Shown piece by piece: positions 6,127 to 12,592 of a stretch of 14,095 bases of DNA. Numbering within the stretch: the first letter of the stretch is position 1; each line of letters opens with the position of its first letter. The stretch comes from DASRDS01 sp035652495 (GTDB lineage: Bacteria; Gemmatimonadota; Gemmatimonadetes; Gemmatimonadales; Gemmatimonadaceae). Made by a program: the position numbers and the translations under genes. Location of the stretch: positions 1 through 14,095 of the forward strand of contig DASRDS010000114.1 in the NCBI GenBank assembly GCA_035652495.1, in the 5' to 3' direction. The notes under the pieces were generated by a model. It was given only the letters and a program-made list of their open reading frames with translations. It made no database searches and had not been told where the DNA came from.

Positions 6127-7265
6127 CGGACGCGGCAGCTTTCAACTCTCGTCTCACGCAGCTCACGTGCTTCGCGTGCGGACGCGCTCACGATCCCCAT
6201 GTTCCACAGCGCGTCTGCACCGCGTGCGGCATGCCACTGCGCGTCGACTATCGGCTCGATCGTTCGACTCTGCCAAGCGATGCGCTGACGGACCGCCCAG
6301 CTTCGCTTTGGCGCTACCGTGAGATACTGCCACTGAGTAGCGACGAAGTCACGCTTGGCGAAGGCTGGACTCCATTGGTCCAAGTCGAGGACAACGTCTG
6401 GATCAAGGATGAGTCTCGTAATCCCACGGGCTCCTTTAAGGCCCGTGGTCTGGCGATGGCGGTCTCAGTCGCAAAGGCACTCGGTGCGAAAAGTCTCTCG
6501 GCGCCCTCGGCTGGCAACGCCGCCGGTGCCCTCGCTGCCTATGGCGCCCACGCCGGCATTCCAGTAGTCGTGGCCATGCCGGAAGACACACCGCGCGGAT
6601 GCATCGAAGAGTGCCGGGTCTACGGCGCGCACGTGGAGCTGGTGCGAGGCACCATTTCCGACGCCGGCAAATGGCTCAAAGATCACGGCCCGGCGGACGC
6701 CTTCGATGTCTCCACGCTGAAAGAGCCCTATCGCGTCGAGGGCAAAAAGACGATGGCGTATGAGCTCTACGAGCAATTCGATGGCGAGCTGCCCGATGTG
6801 ATCGTGTATCCGACCGGTGGCGGGACCGGGCTCGTGGGCATGGGGAAGGCCATCGAAGAAATGCGCGAGCTCGGGTGGATCGCGAATGGCGCCAAAGTCC
6901 CCCGATTCGTGTCCGTCCAGACCGCTGGCTGCGCGCCGGTCGTGAGAGCCTTCGCCAGCGGAGCAGAGAAGACCGAGGCATGGGTCGACGCCGACACCCG
7001 CGCGTGGGGCCTTCGCGTCCCGGCGCCGATCGGCGGCTTCATTTGCCTCCGCGTCATCCGCGAAACCCATGGCACCGCCGTCGCGGTAAGCGAAGGCGAG
7101 ATCGCCCCGGCCACCCGGGCGCTCTCAGCCCGAACCGGCGTCGACATCTGTCCTGAAACCGGAGCCGCCTGGTCCGCGTTTCAGTCGCTCAGGGCCTCGG
7201 GATGGATCAAGCCTAAGGACCGGGTCGTCGTCTTCAACACGGGCACTGGACTCAAGTATCGTTGA
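6123..7265 (+). CDS. thrC: Threonine synthase (Zn-ribbon, PLP fold type II)
   Basis: Converts O-phosphohomoserine to threonine in the cytosol. The N-terminal zinc ribbon is CFAC (16-19) and CTAC (32-35). The PLP lysine is Lys106 in RNPTGSFKARG. The PLP-enzyme segment SAPSAGNAAGALAAYGAHAG lies at 127-145 and the phosphate-binding GGGTG at 232-236. The C-terminus has CPETGAAW and VVFNTGTGLKY. Length (380) fits the family. No ATG, GTG or TTG precedes the zinc ribbon in frame. The first conventional start is ATG 6231, which would delete both Cys pairs. CTG at 6123 overlaps the aquaporin TGA as CTGA and is taken as the start, with reinitiation after the aquaporin. KARG replaces the commoner KDRG, so a related PLP lyase remains possible. 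The adjacency to an aquaporin has no obvious metabolic logic. Confidence 0.86.
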   Translation: MTDAAAFNSRLTQLTCFACGRAHDPHVPQRVCTACGMPLRVDYRLDRSTLPSDALTDRPASLWRYREILPLSSDEVTLGEGWTPLVQVEDNVWIKDESRNPTGSFKARGLAMAVSVAKALGAKSLSAPSAGNAAGALAAYGAHAGIPVVVAMPEDTPRGCIEECRVYGAHVELVRGTISDAGKWLKDHGPADAFDVSTLKEPYRVEGKKTMAYELYEQFDGELPDVIVYPTGGGTGLVGMGKAIEEMRELGWIANGAKVPRFVSVQTAGCAPVVRAFASGAEKTEAWVDADTRAWGLRVPAPIGGFICLRVIRETHGTAVAVSEGEIAPATRALSARTGVDICPETGAAWSAFQSLRASGWIKPKDRVVVFNTGTGLKYR

Positions 7266-7298
7266 CCTAACCCCGGCCCGTATCTTGATTTGAGCGCC

Positions 7299-7320
7299 AG
7301 CCGGCGCCTAGCCGGCGCCT
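7299..7320 (+). repeat. Perfect 11-bp tandem repeat able to form alternative hairpins
   Basis: AGCCGGCGCCT occurs twice head to tail between thrC and the ceramide operon. Each copy contains the self-complementary GGCGCC, so the two can pair (loop TAGCC). Alternatively GCGCC (7294-7298) pairs with GGCGC (7303-7307). No T-run follows, so an intrinsic terminator is not supported. The spt promoter must lie nearby; TATGTT (7332-7337) is a weak -10 candidate. Confidence 0.6.
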
Positions 7321-7366
7321 TCCGGCACGTGTATGTTACGAGCGCGCTACAACCCCCGAGAGCTGA

Positions 7367-8632
7367 GTGAAATCGAGCATTAAGCCTTCTGCGAGTCACG
7401 ACGAAATGGATGCGCCGACGGGCTCTGCTCCGTCCTTGAGCGCATCGTCGGATGTCTTCTATAAGACCCGACAGTTCACACGCCTCGCCGAAGTGCAGGC
7501 CGCCGGACTCTACCCGTATTTCATCCCCACGGAAGGGTCCACCGGCACCGAAGTCATCGTCGACGGCAAACGCCGCGTCATGATCGGCTCGAACAACTAC
7601 CTTGGCCTCACCCACGATCCACGGGTGATCGCCGCGGCTCAAGCCGCCATCGCTAAATATGGTAGCGCCTGCACGGGCAGCCGCTTCCTGAACGGCAATA
7701 CCGATCTCCACGATCGGATCGAACAGAAGCTCGCCGCCCTCACAGGCAAAGAAGCCGGCCTCGTCTTCTCGACCGGCTTCCAGACGAACCTCGGCGTCAT
7801 CGCCACCCTCGTCGGCCGCACCGACTTCGTCTACATCGACAAGCTCGATCACGCGAGCATCGTCGATGGCTGCTTCCTGTCAGCCGGCGATACCGTCCGG
7901 TTCCGGCACGGCGATCTGGACGATCTCGAGGCAAAGCTCGCGCGCGGCAATCGCAACGGCGGCGGCAAGCTCATCGTCGTCGACGGCGTGTTCAGTATGG
8001 AAGGGGACATCGTCGACCTGCCGCGCTTGGTCGAGCTGTGCGCTCAATATGATGCGCGGCTCGTGGTGGACGACGCGCACTCGATCGGCGTCCTGGGCGA
8101 GACCGGCGCCGGTACGGCTGAGCACTTCGGTCTCACGAATCAGGTCGATCTCATCGTCGGCACGTTTAGTAAGTCGTTCGCTTCGATCGGTGGTTTCGTC
8201 ACCGGTGAGAAAGCGGTGATCGACTACCTGAAGCATCATGCCCGCGCGTTGATCTTCAGCGCATCGATGCCGCCGTCCGCATGCGCGGCCGTGCTCACCT
8301 GTATCGACATCATGGCCGCCGAGCCCGAGCGTCGTCGGAAGCTCTGGGAAAACGCGGACTATATGCGGGCTGGCCTGCGTTCATTGGGATACGATACCGG
8401 CGTCAGCGAAACTCCCATCGTGCCCGTGCTCATCGGCAACGATCTCCTGACGTTCCACTTCTGGCGCTCACTCTTCGACAATGGCGTGTTCACGAACCCT
8501 GTCGTGGCCCCAGCCGTCCCCGAGAAAGAGTCGCGTATCCGGACGTCGTACTCGGCGACTCACACACGAGACCAGCTCGACTTCGTCCTCGATGTCTTCG
8601 CGAAAGTCGGGCGAGCCGCCGGCGTGATCTAA
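7367..8632 (+). CDS. spt: Serine palmitoyltransferase-like alpha-oxoamine synthase
   Basis: PLP enzyme (421 residues) of the alpha-oxoamine synthase family. It is expected to condense serine with a fatty acyl thioester to 3-ketosphinganine, the first step of sphingolipid synthesis. Motifs visible: FYKTRQFTRL ... GLYPYF near the N-terminus, SNNYLGL (75-81), KYGSACTGSRFLNGN (97-111), LVFSTGFQTNLGVI, and the PLP-stacking His162 (LDHASIVDG). Further on are GVFSMEGDIVDLPRLVEL, the PLP-binding Asp235/236 and His238 (VVDDAHSIGVLG), the Schiff-base Lys269 (GTFSKSFASIGG) and a carboxylate-type Arg392 (RIRTSYS). The QF..xE.QxAGLYPYF and GTFSKS patterns resemble Bacteroidota serine palmitoyltransferases more than BioF or HemA. 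The GTG start at 7367 is used; ATG 7406 is an alternative that keeps the fold. It is followed after one base by the N-acyltransferase gene, and the context supports a ceramide role. Confidence 0.86.
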   Translation: MKSSIKPSASHDEMDAPTGSAPSLSASSDVFYKTRQFTRLAEVQAAGLYPYFIPTEGSTGTEVIVDGKRRVMIGSNNYLGLTHDPRVIAAAQAAIAKYGSACTGSRFLNGNTDLHDRIEQKLAALTGKEAGLVFSTGFQTNLGVIATLVGRTDFVYIDKLDHASIVDGCFLSAGDTVRFRHGDLDDLEAKLARGNRNGGGKLIVVDGVFSMEGDIVDLPRLVELCAQYDARLVVDDAHSIGVLGETGAGTAEHFGLTNQVDLIVGTFSKSFASIGGFVTGEKAVIDYLKHHARALIFSASMPPSACAAVLTCIDIMAAEPERRRKLWENADYMRAGLRSLGYDTGVSETPIVPVLIGNDLLTFHFWRSLFDNGVFTNPVVAPAVPEKESRIRTSYSATHTRDQLDFVLDVFAKVGRAAGVI

Positions 8633-8633
8633 C

Positions 8634-9758
8634 ATGGCGAACGTCACGGTCACGGCGGCGAACAGCGCCCCTGACCGCAAAGAATTCATTGAACTGCCGT
8701 ACCGCTTGCACAAGGGGCACCCGTACTGGGTTCCTCCCCTGCGGAGCGATGTCGCGCATCTGATCGATCCCAAGAATCCGTTCTTCGCGCACGCCGAGAT
8801 GCAGTTGTTCGTCGCGCGCGATGCGTCGGGCAAAGTCGTCGGCCGGATCGCGGCCGTAAAGAATGACGCGCACACCGAGCGTCACCACGACGGCGTCGGA
8901 TTCTTTGGGTTCTTCGAGTGCGCGAACGACCCGGCGATAGCGGCCGCCCTATTCGACGCGGCGCGCGATTGGCTCAAAAAGCGCGGCTTCACGGTCATGC
9001 GCGGACCGATGAGCCCGTCGATCAATGATGAGATCGGCTTCCTCATCGAGGGCTTCGATCTGCAGCCGGTCGTGATGATGCCGTATACGCCGCAATACTA
9101 TCCGAAGCTCGCGGAGAGCTACGGGTTTGCGAAGGCGAAGGACGTCTACGCTTACCGCCACGACAAAAACGCGCTCGAGCTCGATCGGGTGAAGCGTCTC
9201 GCGGACGTCTTGGCGAAGAGAAACAAGATCGTGGTTCGCCCGCTCAACATGAAAAATTTCCAGGGCGACGTCGACAAGGTTAAAGATCTCTACAACGTCG
9301 CCTGGGAAGCCAACTGGGGCGCCGTGCAAATCACGGAAGACGAGCTGGCCGACGTGGCCAAGCAGCTCAAGCCCGTGGTGGTCCCGGATATCGTGCAGTT
9401 CGCCGAGATCGACGGCGAGACGGTTGGATTCGCGCTCGCGCTGCCCGACCTCAACGTCGCCCTCAAGCATATGGGCGGCCGGCTCTTCCCGACCGGATTC
9501 TTGAAACTGCTCTGGTACCAGCGCAAGGCCCCGGGCCTCCGCGTCTGGGCGCTCGGTGTGCATCCCGACCATCGCCGAAGCGGCGTGGCCGAGCTCATGT
9601 ACCTCGCGATCGTCAAGAATGGACTTGCGCGTGGCATGGTCTATGGTGAGTCCGGGTGGATCCTCGAGGACAATTTCCTGATGCGCCAGGCGATCGAGAA
9701 GATGGGCGGCCAGCGGTACAAGACGTACCGCGTCTACGATAAGTCGATCGGGAGCTGA
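8634..9758 (+). CDS. bcerS: GNAT-type acyltransferase, probable bacterial ceramide synthase (bCerS)
   Basis: 374 residues with a GNAT-like architecture in two halves. The first half has LFVARDASGKVVGRIAAVKN (58-77), FFGFFECANDPAIAAALFDA (90-109) and RGPMSPSINDEIGFLIEGF (123-141). The second half has the acyl-CoA-binding signature VHPDHRRSGVAELMY (309-323) and GESGWILEDN (338-347). This long family with the HPYWVPPLR and NPFFAHAEMQLF openings occurs beside spt genes. In Caulobacter the GNAT-superfamily bCerS N-acylates 3-ketosphinganine before ketone reduction. That role is inferred here from operon context, not from homology I can score. Start ATG one base after the spt stop, no separate Shine-Dalgarno sequence, so translationally coupled. 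No signal peptide or transmembrane segment; probably cytosolic or membrane-associated. Confidence 0.75.
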   Translation: MANVTVTAANSAPDRKEFIELPYRLHKGHPYWVPPLRSDVAHLIDPKNPFFAHAEMQLFVARDASGKVVGRIAAVKNDAHTERHHDGVGFFGFFECANDPAIAAALFDAARDWLKKRGFTVMRGPMSPSINDEIGFLIEGFDLQPVVMMPYTPQYYPKLAESYGFAKAKDVYAYRHDKNALELDRVKRLADVLAKRNKIVVRPLNMKNFQGDVDKVKDLYNVAWEANWGAVQITEDELADVAKQLKPVVVPDIVQFAEIDGETVGFALALPDLNVALKHMGGRLFPTGFLKLLWYQRKAPGLRVWALGVHPDHRRSGVAELMYLAIVKNGLARGMVYGESGWILEDNFLMRQAIEKMGGQRYKTYRVYDKSIGS

Positions 9759-10738
9759 TCATTCCCGGCAAGCGCTTCGCGTTGGTGACCGGCGCGAGCG
9801 GGTTTGTTGGCGGCCATCTGATCGAGGCGCTCCTCGCCGACGGATGGACCGTCCGATGTCTCGTGCGCCGCGAGAGCAACACACGGTGGATTCCTAAGGA
9901 CCGCGTCGAGATCTTCCATGGCGACGTCGGCACCGAGTCCACGCTACCCGACGCCGTGCGCGGCGTCGATGCGGTCTTTCACCTCGCGGCCATCACCTCG
10001 GCGCGCGACCCCGCCGACTACGCCCGGATCAATGCCGGCGGTACGCGATCCGTCATCGAAGCGATGCAGGCAACGGCGCCTGGCGCGATGCTCGTCCTCT
10101 GCTCGAGCCAATCGGCGGCCGGCCCGTCGCGCGAGGGACGCCCGATCACCGAGGCGGACACGCCACGACCGATCGGACCGTACGGCGAGTCGAAGCTCGC
10201 CGCGGAACAATTGGTGATCGCGAGCAATCTGAAACACATCATCATCCGTCCCCCGGCGGTCTACGGCCCGCGCGACGTTGACATTCTGTTTGCGTTCCGA
10301 CTCGCGAGCGCGGGGATCGCGGTGCGCGTCAGCTCGCGCGGACAGAAGTTGTCGATGATCCACGTGCGCGATCTCGCGGCGGGCCTCGTGGTGGCCGCGT
10401 CCGCGGAGCATGCCAGAGGTGTGTACTACATGAGTGGGGGAACGTATGCGTGGGAGGAGATCGTTCAGGGCATCGGCGCCGCCGTCGGTCGCCGCGCGCG
10501 GATCATCGTCCTACCGCGTCCGCTCGTGCTCGCCACGTCCTGGGGTAATCGTTTGGTCGCCCGGATAATTCATGCGAAGCCGCTGCTCACGCCCGAGCGT
10601 GTCCTCGACATGGTACAACCCGACTGGAGCTGCGACGACTCGCGCGCGCGGCGAGAGATCGGCTACGAATCATCTATTCCCTTGGACGAAGGATTGGCCG
10701 AAACGGCCGCTTGGTATCGTCAGGCTGGCTGGCTGTAG
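9755..10738 (+). CDS. cerR: NAD(P)-dependent extended SDR/epimerase, probable ceramide reductase (CerR)
   Basis: 327 residues. A Rossmann nucleotide-binding motif TGASGFVGGH is at 12-21, with acidic and basic strand ends (RRE, GDV). NAG-type SDR elements include VFHLAAITS (74-82), LCSSQSAAGP (115-124), catalytic Tyr143 and Lys147 (YGESK), RPPAVYGP and VRDLAAGLVVAA. In the bacterial ceramide pathway the equivalent CerR reduces the 3-keto group of 3-ketoceramide. Function is inferred from position after spt and bCerS. Start: CTG at 9755 overlaps the preceding TGA as CTGA and gives a complete first beta strand (KRFALVTG). GGGAG abuts it, and an ATT at 9761 at 6-base spacing is another rare option. 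The first conventional start, TTG 9782, would begin inside the strand and leave 23 bases of gap. Confidence 0.8.
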   Translation: MIIPGKRFALVTGASGFVGGHLIEALLADGWTVRCLVRRESNTRWIPKDRVEIFHGDVGTESTLPDAVRGVDAVFHLAAITSARDPADYARINAGGTRSVIEAMQATAPGAMLVLCSSQSAAGPSREGRPITEADTPRPIGPYGESKLAAEQLVIASNLKHIIIRPPAVYGPRDVDILFAFRLASAGIAVRVSSRGQKLSMIHVRDLAAGLVVAASAEHARGVYYMSGGTYAWEEIVQGIGAAVGRRARIIVLPRPLVLATSWGNRLVARIIHAKPLLTPERVLDMVQPDWSCDDSRARREIGYESSIPLDEGLAETAAWYRQAGWL

Positions 10739-10748
10739 GTCGTTTCGG

Positions 10749-10754
10749 TATACT
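10749..10754 (+). promoter_or_regulatory. Candidate -10 box giving a leaderless mRNA for the beta-propeller gene
   Basis: TATACT (5 of 6 to TATAAT) ends 6 bases before the ATG at 10761, which would place the transcription start at or next to the A of the start codon. No Shine-Dalgarno sequence precedes this ATG, consistent with a leaderless message. The 17-base-upstream hexamer TGGCTG is a poor -35, so confidence is limited. Confidence 0.4.
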
Positions 10755-10760
10755 GGCGGT

Positions 10761-12131
10761 ATGCGCCTATCTATTGCCATCCTCGCGTTCGCTGGGCTTG
10801 CCGTCGCGGCCCGCGCGCAGGACCCCGGATCGAGTGGTTCGAACGTGCCCGACGCCCAGAAGCGCGGCGGCAACGAGAAGATGAAGCTGTTGTCGCGCAC
10901 TGAGGTGAACCCCGGCTCCTGGAAAGCCGCGGACATCGAGATCGAGCAAGACAAGAATCGGCCGTATGTGTACGTCTGCGGCTTCGTGAACTTCAATACG
11001 AAGATCTACGACATCTCGAACACGTCGTCGCCGAAACTGATCTACACCTGGACCATCGAAAACCCCGAGCTGCACCGCGGCATCGGCGCGATGGACGGGA
11101 AGTACTTCAAGATCAATGGGCGCTATTACTACGCGCAGTCGCTCCAGTTCATGCAAGGGAGCCCTGACCAGGACCTGGGCGCGGTCATTCTCGACGTCAC
11201 GGGTCTGCCCGATCCCAAGAGCGTGAAAGAAGTCGCCCGGATTCACTACCCGGCCGCGCCGGGTGGCTTTCACAATACGTTCGCGTATAAGCACTCGGAT
11301 GGCCGCGTGCTGTATTTCGTCACGGTGAACGACTCCAAGTCCGTGATCTACGATCTGGGCAAGATCGTAGCCGGCACCGATCCGCAGCAGGCGATCGTCG
11401 GCAACGTGCCGAACCCGACGCCGTTCAAGCAGATCGGCTCCGGTGGCTACCACGACTTCGAAGTGCAATACGATCCGGCCACGCATCAGGACAAGTTCTA
11501 CGGCGCCGGACTCGGCGGGTTCTCCGTCTGGGATGTCACCAAGCCCGAAACCCCGAAGCAGCTCTTCACCATCACGGGACTCGGCGAGGACGTCGCGCAC
11601 ACCTTCACACCGTCGCCCGACGGCAAGTATGCGGTCACCGAGACGGAGTATCAGTACACGCCACTCCGCATCTGGGATCTGTCGGCCGCGCAAGATGGCA
11701 AGATGCCGAACGTCGACACGCCGATCGCCGCCTGGGCGGCCGACTGGCATGACCTGGTTCACAATCACGAGGTCCGGTGGCCGTACGTGTTCGTGTCGGC
11801 GTACGAGGACGGACTCCAGGTCTTCAACCTGAAAGATCCAAAACACCCGGTGACCGAAGGCCACTGGTTCACCTGCGAGTGCACGCACGAGCATGGCTTC
11901 GGCGGCAATCCGGACAACAACTGGGCCAGCACGACGAGCGTCATGCAAGGCGCGTTCGGCGTGGACGTTCGGAACTACGATGGGCTCGTCGTGATCTCCG
12001 ACATGCGGACCGGCCTCTGGCTCTTCCACATGGATGGATTCAACGGCTGGAACGGCAAGGATTACGGCGTGCCGAACATCTCCAGCGTGCAGGATTACGA
12101 TCACGGCCCGGTGCCAAAGCCGATCTCGTGA
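10761..12131 (+). CDS. Exported LVIVD-type beta-propeller protein
   Basis: 456 residues. A signal peptide covers about 1-19 (LSIAILAFAGLAVAARA-Q). The rest is a repeated beta-sheet pattern of a propeller, with blade motifs resembling LVIVD repeats: VYVCGFVNFNTKIYDISN, LGAVILDVTGLPDP, LGGFSVWDVTKPETP, LRIWDLS, DGLQVFNLKDPKHP and DGLVVISDMRTGLWLFHMDG. His residues recur at matching blade positions: GFHNTF (169-174), GYHDFE, VAHTFTPSPDG, NHEV and THEHGF. A CxCxHxH cluster (Cys372, Cys374, His376, His378) suggests metal binding. Function unknown. Downstream neighbours (a small exported protein and a multicopper oxidase) suggest a periplasmic or secreted redox module. The ATG at 10761 fits the signal peptide. 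A separate operon from the ceramide genes is likely (22-base gap with a promoter candidate). Confidence 0.8.
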   Translation: MRLSIAILAFAGLAVAARAQDPGSSGSNVPDAQKRGGNEKMKLLSRTEVNPGSWKAADIEIEQDKNRPYVYVCGFVNFNTKIYDISNTSSPKLIYTWTIENPELHRGIGAMDGKYFKINGRYYYAQSLQFMQGSPDQDLGAVILDVTGLPDPKSVKEVARIHYPAAPGGFHNTFAYKHSDGRVLYFVTVNDSKSVIYDLGKIVAGTDPQQAIVGNVPNPTPFKQIGSGGYHDFEVQYDPATHQDKFYGAGLGGFSVWDVTKPETPKQLFTITGLGEDVAHTFTPSPDGKYAVTETEYQYTPLRIWDLSAAQDGKMPNVDTPIAAWAADWHDLVHNHEVRWPYVFVSAYEDGLQVFNLKDPKHPVTEGHWFTCECTHEHGFGGNPDNNWASTTSVMQGAFGVDVRNYDGLVVISDMRTGLWLFHMDGFNGWNGKDYGVPNISSVQDYDHGPVPKPIS

Positions 12132-12592
12132 GGTCGTGGTTCCTGGTTTTCGCTGCTGCTATTGCCGCTATCGGTCCCTGGGATATCAAGCTGTTCCCAG
12201 GGACCCTGGCGCCGAACGCGTCGGGGCAAGCGCGACTCGTCTACGCCGCGTCGCCATTCGGAGTCGCGCTCACCGCTGACGGTCGTGCGCGCTATGATAT
12301 TCAGGTCACGGCGTCGGGACTGCCGGCGCCGTCCACGCTCGGCGCCTACACGACGTACGTCGCGTGGCAGGCGACACCGGATCTCGCGCACTGGACGCGC
12401 CTCGGCACGGTCAAGAACGGCAAGACCACCGTGGGCGCGGCCGACTTCAACAAATTTCTGTTCGTGGTCACGGCCGAGGCGTCGCCCGCACCGGATGTCC
12501 ATCACGGGCCGACGGTGCTGCACGGCTCGAGCCCGAGCGCGTGGCTGCAAAACTTCTTGACCCATCCGATGTTCAGGGGCACCGCGAATTGA
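12128..12592 (+). CDS. Small exported beta-rich protein (RskA C-terminal-like)
   Basis: 154 residues from GTG 12128, which overlaps the propeller stop (GTGA). A signal peptide is at about 1-15 (SWFLVFAAAIAAIG). The remainder looks like a single beta sandwich, with YDIQVTASGLPAP, AYTTYVAWQATPDLAHWTRL and FLFVVTAEASPAPD. It loosely resembles the extracytoplasmic half of RskA-type anti-sigma factors but lacks any anti-sigma helices. No catalytic residues recognised. Located between a propeller and a multicopper oxidase with overlaps on both sides, so it is likely an accessory exported subunit. GTG is the only conventional start near the signal peptide. Confidence 0.72.
   Translation: MRSWFLVFAAAIAAIGPWDIKLFPGTLAPNASGQARLVYAASPFGVALTADGRARYDIQVTASGLPAPSTLGAYTTYVAWQATPDLAHWTRLGTVKNGKTTVGAADFNKFLFVVTAEASPAPDVHHGPTVLHGSSPSAWLQNFLTHPMFRGTAN

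Noticed and set aside
7294..7320. Intrinsic terminator after thrC
   Set aside because: Hairpins are possible but no T-rich tail follows.
9782..10738. CerR starting at TTG 9782 or GTG 9785
   Set aside because: These starts cut into the first Rossmann strand; upstream codons in frame and overlapping the previous stop give a complete fold.
10767..12104. Long minus-strand open frame opposite the propeller gene
   Set aside because: It mirrors the codon structure of the plus-strand gene, has Asp/Val/His-rich antisense composition and no domain; the plus strand has a signal peptide and propeller motifs.
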